DNA of 64,000 nt. Origin: Pochonia chlamydosporia 170. Its lineage: Eukaryota; Ascomycota; Sordariomycetes; Hypocreales; Clavicipitaceae. Under the pieces are notes generated by a model that was not told the DNA's origin, searched no databases, and saw nothing but the letters and a program-made list of their open reading frames with translations. The translations under genes were made by a program, and so were the position numbers. Below are positions 10,733 to 22,137 of the stretch, piece after piece; position 1 is the first letter of the stretch; each line of letters begins with the position of its first letter. The DNA lies in NCBI RefSeq assembly GCF_001653235.2, contig NC_035795.1, positions 2,921,001 to 2,985,000 of the forward strand, written 5' to 3'.

Positions 10733-11329
10733 ATGATCAAGGAACCAGCCAGTAATGAATCTGCGGGCGAAAAAGTCTTAAGTCCACAGAAGCTCGCGCA
10801 CGTGGTGTTGCGATCCTCAGACAAGGAGAGCATGACCCGTTTCTACGAAACTTTTCTGGGAGGACGAATAGTCTTCACAAATGAGGCTCTCTCATTTATT
10901 ACGTACGACGAAGAACACCACCGCATCGCCATCCTCCAAGTGCCCGGAACTGAGCCAAAAAACAAGAAGAGTTGCGGTCTGGAGCATATTGCGTTCACCT
11001 ACCCAACGCTAAAAGATCTTTTCACCGCATACAGACAACGAAAGGCACACAAAATACTTCCAATTTGGTCCGTCAATCATGGCGCAACGACAAGTATTTA
11101 TTATAGGGACCCAGATGGTAACATGCTCGAAACACAAGTCGACAACTTCGATACCAACGAAAAGACCAACAACTTTGCCCTTAGCGGGTATTTTGCTGAG
11201 AACCCCGTTGGCACTGATATTGATCCGGAGGATATGATGAGAAGACTGGAAAATGGAGAGTCCGAGGAGGTCCTAAAACGCCGGGTAGAGATTGGACCTC
11301 GGAGTGTGCCTGATCTTGATGAGATGTAG
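10733..11329 (+). CDS. VOC-family protein, extradiol-dioxygenase/glyoxalase-like
   Basis: A single exon of 198 residues with one VOC domain (about 20-140). The expected metal ligands of the family are visible: His23 (KLAHVVL), His85 (LEHIAF) and Glu133 (GNMLETQVD), with the conserved YRDPDGN turn before the Glu. This 2-His-1-carboxylate set suits an Fe(II) or Mn(II) extradiol ring-cleaving dioxygenase, but single-domain VOC proteins also include glyoxalases and isomerases. Beside an FAD ring hydroxylase and an FAH-family hydrolase, cleavage of a dihydroxylated ring is the most economical guess. The C-terminal tail after residue 150 is family-variable. Confidence 0.85.
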   Translation: MIKEPASNESAGEKVLSPQKLAHVVLRSSDKESMTRFYETFLGGRIVFTNEALSFITYDEEHHRIAILQVPGTEPKNKKSCGLEHIAFTYPTLKDLFTAYRQRKAHKILPIWSVNHGATTSIYYRDPDGNMLETQVDNFDTNEKTNNFALSGYFAENPVGTDIDPEDMMRRLENGESEEVLKRRVEIGPRSVPDLDEM

Positions 11330-11956
11330 TTACAAGTCCAGTTCCAGTCATATATACTTCAAACACTTCTTAGACCTTCATTAACGAGGGCAAATTGATC
11401 AGCGGTATCAACCTACCACGATTGGCTATTAAAGTAAAAGATGTGTAACATATTGCGTGACTCCTATTCGATCTACGGGCAACCATATTTGTTATGGCGG
11501 TTGAACTCAAAGGTACGGCGTCTTATCGAATATATAATTTGCGAAGCGAGACTTGGCAAACCTTCCTCCTGTTACTGCACGGCTCCTGACACGGCTTCCA
11601 TATTACTTGGCTGGTCCTGTGTGTCGTTTAGTCCAGTCAGTCGGTGCTCGGAATAAGCAACTTGTCGGTACGAGTGATATCTACCGCGCATCCCGTCTTT
11701 GGTGGCAAATTGGGCAAACTTCAACATCATTTAAAGAATTTACGACATCAGAGGATTGAAAAGATCATTATAGACTAATGTGAGCAGGATACCGGTTATT
11801 AATTCAGGAATGACCTGCTGGCCAGGTGTAATACTGTGAAGATGAATCTATTCACCAGGCCAAGATGAGGCCAGCAAATTTTTTGTATCCTAACCAGCTA
11901 CCTAGGAAAATAGCCACAACGAGTGAGTATCAGAAATTAGTAGAATAAATCTCGTA
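11330..11956. other. Intergenic region between convergent VOC and FAH-family genes
   Basis: Both neighbouring genes end here. No further gene or motif seen. Confidence 0.6.
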
Positions 11957-12808
11957 TTATTCGAGCGAGATATGGTTTTGAATCACGCCAATGTGCTCAA
12001 TGCGTACCTCCACAGTGTCTCCCGACTCAAGCCAAGCGGGAGGCTTCATAAATGCCCCTACGCCTCCTGGGGTACCGGTCATAATCAGTGTGCCTGCCCT
12101 GATTGTTCTACCTCTGCTAAGAAATGTAAAAATGTCGGTCAGGCCAAACACAAGATCGCTGGTTCTTGCTCTCTGCCGCACTTCACCATTCACTTGAGTG
12201 CACAGCAGTAGGTCTGGAATACCGTCCATCGTGTTGTCCTTTAACGCAAGATGTCTGGGGCTTATTATCGCAGGCCCAATTGGTGCGAATTTGTCGAACG
12301 ATTTGGCCATGCCATGCTGGTGTCCGGAGCGTTCAGGCGTTTGCCAGTATCGTGACGAGAGATCGTTACCAACGGTATAGCCCAGAACGAACTCCAGCGG
12401 ATTGTCTCCTTCGCTGAAGTTCTTCATATCCCTGCCGATGACAATACAAAGCTCCCCTTCGTAGTCCATCTCTAAGCAGCCAGTATTAACCGTAATTTCT
12501 TCAAATGGGCCCGCAAGCGCATCTGAGGGCTTCGTGAAGACTGTCGGAAACTTTGGCAACGGAAAGCCTGCCTCTTGGATGTGATGCTTGTAGTTCAACC
12601 CCACGCCGTATATAATGGGTGAAGACCTCAACGGGCAAAGGACCTTAACAACCTCTGCCGTCTCGCCAGTCATCTGGAGAGCCCATGGGTCCGTACCGGA
12701 ATATACGCTCACTCTCTGACCAACAAGATCAACACCGTCCTCGGCTTCACCATATCTCACAGCCCCATCAGAATCTTCAAAACGAATTAGCCTTTTGAAA
12801 TCAGCCAT
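11957..12808 (-). CDS. Fumarylacetoacetate-hydrolase-family protein
   Basis: A single exon of 283 residues. The C-terminal FAH fold starts near residue 65 (IIYGVGLNYKHHIQEAG). Metal-binding acids are visible as Glu117 and Glu119 in DYEGELCIVIG and Asp149 in VGNDLSSR; GTLIMTGTPGGVG near 245-260 is the family signature. The family includes acylpyruvate hydrolases, oxaloacetate decarboxylases and the hydroxyheptadienedioate isomerases of meta-cleavage pathways. The size fits these short forms rather than the larger fumarylacetoacetase of tyrosine breakdown. Divergent from the alpha/beta hydrolase, sharing a 405-bp promoter with array D. Confidence 0.9.
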   Translation of the reverse strand: MADFKRLIRFEDSDGAVRYGEAEDGVDLVGQRVSVYSGTDPWALQMTGETAEVVKVLCPLRSSPIIYGVGLNYKHHIQEAGFPLPKFPTVFTKPSDALAGPFEEITVNTGCLEMDYEGELCIVIGRDMKNFSEGDNPLEFVLGYTVGNDLSSRYWQTPERSGHQHGMAKSFDKFAPIGPAIISPRHLALKDNTMDGIPDLLLCTQVNGEVRQRARTSDLVFGLTDIFTFLSRGRTIRAGTLIMTGTPGGVGAFMKPPAWLESGDTVEVRIEHIGVIQNHISLE

Positions 12809-12917
12809 GTCCTGTAGTAGCTCCGTTATGCATGATGATAAAAACGATTACGATGGACTCGCGCTCGAGGACAATTAAATCTTGTGTCCACCTGCAGCTG
12901 TTGAAGCTGCCAAGCTT

Positions 12918-12950
12918 CGGCTATGGCTTCGGGCTCGGGTTCGGTCTCGT
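12918..12950 (+). promoter_or_regulatory. CGG-triplet array D in divergent promoter
   Basis: CGG begins at 12918, 12930, 12936 and 12942, with TGG at in-phase position 12924 and CGT at 12948, a 6-bp period over six units. It lies between the FAH-family gene (about 110 bp) and the alpha/beta hydrolase gene (about 265 bp). Confidence 0.55.
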
Positions 12951-13213
12951 AACCCCCGTCACTCTCCATGATTATTAACACATGTTATGGATCGAGTGCA
13001 AGTAATGTGGATCCTTGAAAACAAATTAATCCCAGTTCAGCTTGTATTGCTCACCGCAAACTAGGAGAGACCTTGTTGCTGATTCCCCAAGTTAGGATCA
13101 CGACGTGACACCACAGACCCTCGAGGAGAAATGAGGTAAAATCCTCCATAAACTGCACATCCTCAAAAATTAAAAACATACCAAGTTCTATTAAATTTTT
13201 CCCATCTCACACT

Positions 13214-14326
13214 ATGGCGACTCTCCCCTTTGACAAGTTCACTCAACGGCTCGGGACACCGTCCTCGGGTGCCACCTATAGTTATATTCACATTCCGTCA
13301 ACTTCACACAACCCCACCATTCTCTTTATACACGGATTCCCTTCATCATCTTATGATTGGCGGCACCAAATCATATACTTTTCTTCGAAAGGGTATGGTA
13401 TCGTTGCTCCCGACCTCCTTGGATTTGGTTGCACAGACAAGCCCGAGTCACTAGCAGAATACAGAGGAAAGAAGATGGCGCTTGAAATAGAAGACATATT
13501 GGATCTTGAGAATATACAAAAAGTGCATGCCGTCGGCCATGACTGGGGTTCTTTCGTTCTCTCCCGGTTCGCAAACTACTGTCCAACTCGCCTTATGAGT
13601 CTCACATTCCTAAGCGTCGCGTACATGCCGCCGGGAGAGCTGTTTGATCTTCAAAAAATAAACCTCTCGAGCAAGCAGCTCCTTGGGTATGAGCTATTTG
13701 GATACTGGGAGTTCTTCGATCGGAAGGACGCCGCAGACATAATAAAAGAGCATGTGAGTTGGCTGTCTGCGAGTCCTCCTTCTTATAAACTCACCAGATG
13801 CAGTTTGAATCGTTCTACTCTATGATCCATACGAGTGACCCTAGTGTTGTTATGGAAAACATGGCCCCTATTGGGGCATTCGAAAAATGGCTGAAGACAG
13901 GACAGGCAGCTCCAGTGGCTTCTTACCTCTCCGAGCAGGTACTAATTAAAACATTACACCCGTCCCATTCGTTAAAGCTGATGAGTCGAAAAGGAGAAGA
14001 AAATTCACCGCAACATCTTTAACGATGAATATGGACCGGCTTTGAACACTTACAGGTCCCTCATTGCAAATGTTAATTTGGAAGATGAGAGGCTCGCGCG
14101 AATCGACCCAATGCTCGACCACCCGGTGCTGCTTATTACCGCGACCCACGATAAGATTGGACGACCGGAACTTGAAGAGCGGCGTATGAGGTCCTTTGCC
14201 ACCACTAATTTGAGGGTTGAGCAAGTAGATACGGGACATTGGCCGCACATGGAAAGAAAGGATGAGGTCAACGATTACATCGAGAGCTTCATCGCCAAAA
14301 TCGAGTTGGAAGTACCTACTTGGTGA
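13214..14326 (+). CDS. Alpha/beta hydrolase, soluble epoxide hydrolase type, 3 exons
   Basis: Exons 13214-13753, 13798-13938 and 13994-14326 give 337 residues. Introns are 44 nt (unusually short) and 55 nt, both phase 0. The oxyanion motif HGFP is at 40-43 and the nucleophile Asp110 sits in GHDWGSF. The acid is probably Asp280 (THDKIG) and the base His309 (DTGHWPH). An Asp nucleophile with HGxP points to epoxide hydrolases or haloalkane dehalogenases rather than Ser-type meta-cleavage hydrolases, although fungal members often act on other substrates. Gene order suggests a role in the same pathway as the FAH-family protein. Confidence 0.86.
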
Positions 14327-16795
14327 AAGCGGCTAGCCGAAGGGACTAATACGCAATTCTTCACAATTTTAACATAAATCCGGACCAGTGCGGGTAAAAC
14401 GAAGAAATAAATCCATAGATGAGAGGCATGCCTATAACTCAAAGACATCTAAGGTGCCAGCTAGGGTAGTACGGTGTGTAGCCAGAAATAACACAAGCCT
14501 TGATTTTGGAAACTGAGTAGAAGATACAAAAGCTGACACAAACATCTGAACGCTGCAAGCACTCCAGCACGCTCCGTCCACGTAGTGAGCATGTTGCCTT
14601 TGCCACGGTCTAACGCTTGATCCAAGTGCGATGGTATCAAAGTTACAATCCACTTCCCATTTCACACTTTGGGTAAGCCGGATTGACACAAGTTTCTGCC
14701 CTGATTTCCTCAATTTCTCTTTAGTGCAAGATGGGTGGTATGAATGAGTTCTTGAACTTTGGTCTGGCCTTTCACGCTTAGCAATCGCCCCAAAGGCTAT
14801 GAAATGTGAACAAAATACATCATGACTATGTCAGCTTTGTTGGTGCATAAGTTGCTATTACCCTCGCGTAGTTTCGGCCAGCTGGAAACACGAAAAGTCG
14901 TTTCTGGGCTTACCATGGCGGAATATTGACGCCCAAGGGTCCATTGCCTTATTTCCAGATCATCGGGGGTTTTGTGGGTATTGTGTAACAGTGACTTTGT
15001 GGTGCCCCTTAATTTCTTCACTATGGGAGCCGAGTGGAGCTACAGTATACTCGGATTAAAGTGATTGGGGTGATTTACAGTTGTTGAAACTACAGGTGTT
15101 TACATCAAGGCATCGTCCCCGTGCATGAACAAGGAGAGTGCGTCGCAACGACTGCGGAATAGAATTACAATACCCATAGCAGGTTAAACGTATCGGGCAC
15201 AATTAAAAGCCCATATAAATACAAGCACAGTCTCAGATCTGAGCGAATACTGAGATTACAGGCTTGCAAAGACTGAATTACCTCAAATTATCACTTGTGA
15301 TCCGATGTTAGATCGGCACAATCGCTCGTTGTCTTAATGCTGCTTCGGTAACATAAAGAATTATGTTGTTTGATACTTACTCTTTTTCGTTGGCCTGAGT
15401 TGAACTTGAAATCCGTATATCAATTCCATCGAAGCACTTTCGCGTTCGTTTGAAGCCGCCTGTTCCCGCATCTCAGCTTTGAACTCGTCCCACGATTGGT
15501 GATGCAGGAGAATCGGGGTCCAGATATGAGTGATGTGGGTTAAGTCAAGCCACAAGCCATAATGCATCCCTTCACCAAAACATGGCATATTCTGAACTGT
15601 GACTGGCTGTGACCCAGTGAATAGATCTTTGAAGAGCATATCGAGTTTGAGGCGAATGGTACTTGATAATGTACGGCTCCTCCTGTGTGCTGATGAGGAT
15701 ATGTGTTGGTAACCAACAAATGAGGGGCCTCTAACGTACATTTATGGAGCAGTGCTTGTATCTTTACGCACAAGAGTACTCATTCACGTGTTCTTTTTAT
15801 TTTGGCCAGGCGTAGTGTCTGCATCAAGCTGAGTTGTGCTAATACTGCTCGTTTCTGAATTTCGGCGCAATGATATGCCAGGGGAATGGCAGAAGCACTT
15901 TAACAGTGAGTACTCTTGGGTCTGGAGAGGGAGTGGCTGTATATCCAGTTGAGAAGTCTCCTAAGCAGACCGTCGATGAAGGATCGCCTTTTAAAGGCGG
16001 CCATGGCCATCAGAATCACCAGCTTTTCTCCGTCTTGCCATGTTGGAAACTGTGGTGTTGGGGACATCTCTCTTGCCATTTCAAAAGACCTTCTCACCGA
16101 CTCCGGCGAGATGGATGCCACGAGGAGTAACCTGCTACCCGAGACGGCCCCGGAGTCAGGTGCCATTTGCAAGGATGGCTTCGGCTTGCAGGGTTGACAA
16201 TTCGGTCATTATTTGACGTTGAACCAGGGACGCTGGTCGCGTTAAGGGCGCATTGTCGCAGACCAAATACATTTCCTGACTAAGCGGAAATTTTCAGATA
16301 AATGGTTGACTTCCAGAGTTGGCAGATATGGCCAGGATTCCTGCCCGAGATAACAAGCGGGCAATTCATCTCGGTAATTTAGGCTTCAGTGAGTTACGTG
16401 GGCCAGGCTGCATTGGTAATCATGAATTGGCCATCAGATTTGCTGAAGCCACGAGATGTACGTCGATTTGCCACAAGATTTCGGGTACCAAAAATCTGTA
16501 CTTGTCGGAGTTTGCTCGGTGGCTGCTATGACCCATACTGGCAACTATACACGAGCTGGGTGAAATATCATACCGACAGCTCACCAAAACTCGGCTAGCT
16601 GATGCTTACTGGGAAGGAAGAGTAGCTAATCTGTAGAATAAGCTTGGCAAATGGATATTATATATAGATGTTGGCTGCCTGTGGTTGGAGTCTCCCGTCT
16701 CAGCAATTTTCCATCTAACGATAGATGATCGTTTACCCCCGCAGGCTGTGTAGAGCCCTCTCATTTTGAACGAGATAACCATAAAGCCTTGCATA
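14327..16795. other. Long intergenic region, no convincing gene
   Basis: About 2.5 kb without a recognised family. Minus-strand frames at 15361-15741 and 15900-16172 look protein-like in composition but give no domain; see the separate entry. No CGG array with 6-bp period was seen upstream of the HD-domain gene. Confidence 0.4.
15361..15741 (-). CDS. Possible small gene or exon, unknown
   Basis: An open minus-strand frame of up to 126 codons, possibly starting at the internal Met of MLFKDLFTGSQ. It is followed at its end by a strong donor (gtaagtatc, about 15370). Reading through that donor to nearby acceptors would end the protein within a few residues. Composition is balanced and the aromatic-rich middle (GMHYGLWLDL) looks protein-like, but I recognise no family. 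It may be a real small cluster gene, one exon of a larger one, or a relic. Confidence 0.25.
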   Translation of the reverse strand: MYVRGPSFVGYQHISSSAHRRSRTLSSTIRLKLDMLFKDLFTGSQPVTVQNMPCFGEGMHYGLWLDLTHITHIWTPILLHHQSWDEFKAEMREQAASNERESASMELIYGFQVQLRPTKKSKYQTT

Positions 16796-17575
16796 ATGGC
16801 CGTTTCTCTGGAAGACCTGCCTGAACTAGGGCTCACTATGATAGTGTCCAACATTGTGGATGAAGCTTTGGCATTTGTCAAAGAGCATTGCAACGCCATG
16901 ACATTTAACCACGTTGTTCGCACAGCGTACTGGGCATCCATTCTGGTTAAGAAACAAATTTTTTCGACTGCCTCTGTTGACTTAGAAGCAGTTATTATGA
17001 GCTGTATTCTACATGATATGGGATGGGCGGAGACGAAATCACTCCTCTCAAAAGACAATCGGTTTGAGGTAGACGGAGCAAATATCGCAGCGGCATTTAT
17101 TCGCGCTTGTCAGACAGACAAGATCTCAGATGGCAAAACTTCATGGAATCAGTCCCGAGTTCAACGTTGCTGGGATGCCATTGCTTTACACAGTACCCCG
17201 TCTATCGCAAGGCACGCGGCTGCTGAAGTATCGTTGACTTGCCTAGCTATTATGGCTGACTTCATGGGGCCAGCACTTCCAAATAGTCTTGGAGGGGAAA
17301 ATCTGATAACAATGGAAGAATATCGAGCGGTATTAAGGCTATATCCCCGAAATGGGTTTACCACTGAAGGTCTCAAGCATGTAATGTGTGGACTGTGCAA
17401 CACAAAACCTGCTACGACATTCGATAACTTTGTTGGGTCATTCGGCCTCAGATTTGGAACAGATGGGCAGGGCGCCGGCAAGAAAGAGTTTGTGCGAGCA
17501 TGGGAAGAAAACCAAGCAGCTAACCTTCTATTATCTGGTCTTGCCGGGCTAGAGCAGTTAGACGCACGCCCGTAA
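16796..17575 (+). CDS. HD-domain protein, cyanamide-hydratase-like
   Basis: Single exon; from the ATG at 16796 it encodes 259 residues. HD-superfamily metal ligands are visible: His39 (FNHVVRTAYW), the His73-Asp74 doublet (CILHDMGWAE) and a downstream His in IALHST. The NHxxRT..W pattern and length match the fungal cyanamide hydratase (DDI2-type) branch, which hydrates cyanamide to urea. Other members have unknown substrates, often within metabolic clusters. Its role here is not obvious; a hydratase or phosphohydrolase step is possible. No array of the type seen upstream of the other cluster genes was found before it. Confidence 0.82.
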   Translation: MAVSLEDLPELGLTMIVSNIVDEALAFVKEHCNAMTFNHVVRTAYWASILVKKQIFSTASVDLEAVIMSCILHDMGWAETKSLLSKDNRFEVDGANIAAAFIRACQTDKISDGKTSWNQSRVQRCWDAIALHSTPSIARHAAAEVSLTCLAIMADFMGPALPNSLGGENLITMEEYRAVLRLYPRNGFTTEGLKHVMCGLCNTKPATTFDNFVGSFGLRFGTDGQGAGKKEFVRAWEENQAANLLLSGLAGLEQLDARP

Positions 17576-19148
17576 AACATTGAGCTCAGTGGATAAGATT
17601 TACAATCAATAAATTATCTGCCTAAAGGGCCACAATTAGTTTTAATAAGGTCTAGTATTAGTTTGGCTACTTCTGTCTATTGAGGTAATCATGGGTTACG
17701 CTGTTTAAATGGTATCTCAACACATGTCCGTACTATGCGGCATGATATCGCAAGCTGTTTGCCAGCCACAGAACTTACGCACCATCTGATCTATAGTAAT
17801 GATTAAGATTATACTCTTAAAATACTGTAGCCACATTTTTTGTCTGAAGGATTGCCCGATGCTACAGTAGTTTCAACAGCACCTGTAGTGATGGGGCTGC
17901 GCGGGCCGCCCTAACACACCGGAGGGTCCGCCAATGACTTGGAATTGAAGTCAAACCCCACCAAAAGTGGTACTAGGACGTTATTAAGTTAATTCGTATT
18001 TGGTTGAAATAGTTTAATAATAGCTGTGCAAGCTTATGTCCCATATAATACGGTCTCCGATTTCGCAGACCCTTGTTGTTCGCTAAAAATGCACTGTTTA
18101 GGTCCAGGAATAACACGTTCAGCACATGTTATGTGCTCACAAGGCTTGTGTCATTTGGTGTTTCCATCTGTGGCTTTCTTTACATGATGAGACTCAAAGT
18201 CTGTTGCCACGTGCCGAGTAATCTATGCTATGCCCATTGTTTCCGGCTGGCCCAGACTCATTGCACCCTCACACTCTGATGAAGTGCCGCCACCGAATGG
18301 GGTCCACAGGTTTGCCACCTTGCTGGTGTCGTCTGGTCCCTTCCCGCTGAAGAATCGCCGCTTAGTCATATGCCGGGTTCAATGTTCGGTGCATGTCAGA
18401 GTTCGGTTGGGGAAGCAGACCAGACGGCTAGAGCGTCAGGGCTCCATATACTAAGGGCCCCTCTAAAGTGAATAAATGTCAAGTCAAGTACTTCCTCAAT
18501 GTGCAACAGCGAAGATTACGGAAATTAATCCTCGATTGGCCAGGGAAGCTACTTAAATTGTTACGGCTTATGGCGGAAGTAGCAGTGTCAGTATGAAGCC
18601 CTATTCCCCCTAGGATAAGAACATCTTTATCAGCCAAGTTCTACCAAGCCATAAAGATTTTGTAGTGGAGCGGATTTGTTGTAGCCGTCACACCTGCATT
18701 CAAAAATGGACTTGACCCTCTCATTGGCAACTTCCGATAGTGCCGGTTACAGAGTCAGTTAATTGGAGTTTCTAAGAGCTTGGACTGGCCCAGCGCATGC
18801 TGTCTTGCTTGATGTAGTCTGCCACTTTGCGCCACCTCCAGAATTCGGCTCTTTCGAAGGTAGTGACTAATATATGAGTACTGCAGTTCTGCATTCGTTC
18901 ACACAGAGGGCCTGCCACCCCAAAATTCCCACCTACTCGAACTACTACTCATTGCCTCGTATGGTACACGGACAAATTTCTTTGATGTAACAGACGGCCG
19001 CTCCTGCAACGAAATACAAATAAATCAGAGTGCCGGGACCTTCCCCCGTCACGCGGAAGCTAGGAAAGGAACCTTGATGTGCGTGCCCTCACCGGAACCC
19101 ATTCAAGCTTGGCTCCTTGTAAGTACTTGACGCTTTTGCAGGGAAGTC
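17576..19148. other. Intergenic region upstream of the regulator
   Basis: No gene seen. Around 18374-18413 there are three CGG triplets without 6-bp spacing. Just before the regulator start lies a probable 5'-UTR intron (gtaagtacttga..ttgcag, ending at 19141). Confidence 0.5.
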
Positions 19149-21505
19149 ATGGCATGCGAGGTCTGTCGCCTGCGCAAGGTCAAATGCGATCGAACAAGGC
19201 CAAGGTGTCGCAATTGCAGCCTTCGCTCCATGACCTGTGTGTATCGAGGTGAACGTATTAGGCGCACGCGGGTGCAGAACACGGCACGGGTAACATGGCA
19301 AGAGGACAACTTGGTACATCTTCCCTCTGCCCTACCTATCTCTGCGACAGATGACAGTGGGAATCCTCAGCTAGACGTGAACCTACACTTATCCCCAACG
19401 AGCCTCGAGCAGCCCGACCAGACGAGCCACACAGACGAGCCTGAGCCGCAGAAGTCTCCCAGCCTTTCGCCTGCTGGGCAGTTACTATTTGAAAGCCTTC
19501 CCAAGGAAGATTCTTCTTCTATGGGTCTTGAAAGGAGTCCTCTAGAATGGAGCTGGACTGATAAGGGTCATGAGTATACCGGCCCATCGTCCGGTACCGC
19601 ACCACTCTCGAACAGATACTTGAAATGGGTCCAAGCGAAGGCTATCAGGTTTGACCATTTGTGCCACATTTTTGCAGGTTTAAGAGACGGTGTTACCAGA
19701 AACCTTCAATACCCGAAGTGTGCTGGCCAGGAGATTCTTAGTAATACCCACGACTTCTGCCACGATGGCTCGGTGGAGGCATTCCCAACCGAAGACACAA
19801 TATGGCGCTATTCTCGGGCATACTTCTCCAGGGTCCAGATCATATTTCCAATATTAGATCGCCAAGATTTTGAATTACAGTTGGCCAACTTCTTGGTCAA
19901 TTCCTCGAAATCTTCCTCTGCCTGGAAGGCACTTGTTTTCGCCGTTCTTGCTTCAGGGTGTAGGGCAGTTTCAGCATCGGAATCCGTCAGAGAGTTCCAA
20001 AACTCTAGCCAGGAAGCGTGGCAATACTTCCTTTGTGCACTCCAGCATGAAAAGATGCTCGCATATGAACCGACGGATCTTACAAGTGTGAAAGCTCTGG
20101 CAGTTATGACGGTGTTTGCACAAGGGTTATCGAGCCCCGTAAAGCTGGAATTCACCCTCTGTTCAACAACCATACGCTTGGCACGTAGTATAGGGCTACA
20201 GTACGCTATTCCTGCCAGCCAGAAAATGGCTGACACCGAAGCTGAGGAACGAAATCGGCTGTTCTGGGTGATATACTGCCTTGACAAAACCATCGCTCTT
20301 CGAGGCGGCCGGCCGTGCACTATCGACGATGCTGACATAACCTGCGATCTTCCGAGCACTCAATTATATCAAATAAACGAACAGACTCCTGAGTTTGAGC
20401 GACTTAACCACGTCTTTCGATGCTACACCACATTCGCGCGTCTTTGCGGCCAAATTTCACAGGCTCTCTACTCGAAGAACGCTTTGCAGCGTCGATTTCA
20501 AGACCTTCAGGAGCCAGCTATGAACATTCTAGTAGAACTGGAATCATGGCGGAAACTCTTTGTTCCTAATGGACCGTGTCGAGGCCCTGCTTACGACGGC
20601 TATAATTTGTCCGGGCGTTCTCAGACTGGGTTGCTTGTGCTTCACTTTTCATACTACTACGCATTGTCCGCCGTTCACCGAAGATTTTCACCAATGTTTC
20701 GCCATGCCGATGAAGAAGAGGATAATGGAGATACCTTCCTTGCGGCGGCGAGTTCCATGAGTCATGTCGATGCTGCAAAAGCGACGATACTGCTGACCAA
20801 GCATCTCGAAATTGGGAGTTATTCCCCATGCTGGTGAGCGCCATCAAACTTAGTTCTCTCAAAACTACAACCACTGATCAGTTTCCTACAAGGCTTCTAG
20901 TATATTATCCCCTGACCGCGGTCCTCACCGTCTTCACACATGCAGTCTCCCACCCATCACGTGCGGGCTTGGAAGATGATGTTATCCTCTTGCAGATTGC
21001 TGCTGGATATTTCGGAATGTTGGAGTACGTTACGTCGGGTATGGTTGGCATGAGAAATGTCTCAGATTTGATTCGATATGCTGGCCTGATTGCGGACGAC
21101 CAAAGCCACTCAACCGCTCACAATTCATCGCAACAAGCGGAGGATCCGCAGAGAATCAATTGTTATGCTGCTGACTTGGTACTCTCACCGCAGGCGTCAG
21201 CCCATAATCCAGCCCATTCAGCGATAGAACGACGAGACAATCCTCCCAATGCACTTGTGCACGAAATGGTCACATCCACGGGACAAAGCGTTCCCGTGGC
21301 AAACGGCTCTACCCAAACGGCAATGGATCAACGTCTCCTAGATGAAAATGCCCTCTTCGCAGCCACCTTTGACGGAGATTTCTTCACACAGAATCCTTCC
21401 ACATGGTCCAATGATGAATATCAACCGGATATCAGCTTTACCAACGCCAGACTCGTGTCAAATGGATTTCAGCAGGTCACCCCAATCAACAGTGATTGTC
21501 CTTAA
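19149..21505 (+). CDS. Zn2Cys6 transcription factor, 2 exons
   Basis: Exons 19149-20833 and 20893-21505 around a 59-nt intron (phase 2) give 765 residues. The binuclear zinc cluster occupies residues 3-30 with spacing CX2CX6CX6CX2CX6C, followed by a basic linker (RGERIRRTR). The fungal_trans middle homology domain covers roughly 210-480 (RNRLFWVIYCLDK..LRGGRPCTIDD). The zinc cluster starts at residue 3, so the start is tight, but no in-frame upstream ATG was found across the 5' intron. Proteins of this class bind CGG triplets. Its position among catabolic genes makes it the likely pathway-specific regulator and candidate reader of the CGG arrays. Confidence 0.9.
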
Positions 21506-22137
21506 AATCCCTAGCGGCGGAGGGCTCGCAGACAAAGTCACCCACGTAACCTGTGAGCTAGCTTCAAACAACGTACTGTATTCGCAAAAATAGTTTCTTC
21601 CGTTGTGTCAAACATACTCCTGAATGCAAATCTGTGAAGGTGGTTCATATCCGCCTTACAGCCATTTGCAACTTATCGTCCTAACGTTTGGTTCGCCTCG
21701 AGCGCAAAGACATCTTCAGCGCTGAGGCCACCGAAGGAGGGAGTCAATACGGTTTTTGAATCAGTCCATGCACAATTTCGTCGCCGCGAAGGTGAGCAAC
21801 AGCATTGTAAAGTTTTCCTCGGCCGAGTGAGATGCGCTATCAGCGTAGTCTGGTACCAAATTCCGCTTTTGCACTTAGAAAAGTGAAGCCCGAACCCGAA
21901 GCCCGAACCCGAAGGATTCGGCTACGGTGAATATTATGATCCATTCTCTCAAACTCTCATGCAAGGCCTGATAGCTACTTAATTCACCCTTCAAAGAACA
22001 AGGTTTCTAGTGTTCCCTCATAGTGCCGCTCTCATCTCCCTCCGGGACACTTAAGCTACCCAGTCCACCGAAAGTTTCCATTACTACTATACCTCGTTTG
22101 AGAAGCACCTGTAACCCCCGAACCAGTAATCTCAGCC
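21506..22137. other. Intergenic region with array E
   Basis: No gene. Contains the CCG-triplet array at 21890-21911, about 225 bp before the MDR gene. Confidence 0.6.
21890..21911 (-). promoter_or_regulatory. CCG-triplet array E
   Basis: CCG begins at 21890, 21896, 21903 and 21909 (periods 6, 7, 6), as two cccgaacccga blocks. It is the fifth array of this kind and the only one with a 7-bp step. Confidence 0.5.

Noticed and set aside
16160..16215. Possible CGG array upstream of the HD-domain gene
   Set aside because: Only isolated CGG triplets with no consistent phase.
16606..17058. 150-codon minus-strand frame opposite the HD-domain gene
   Set aside because: Shadow of the HD-domain gene, whose metal-binding motifs lie on the plus strand.
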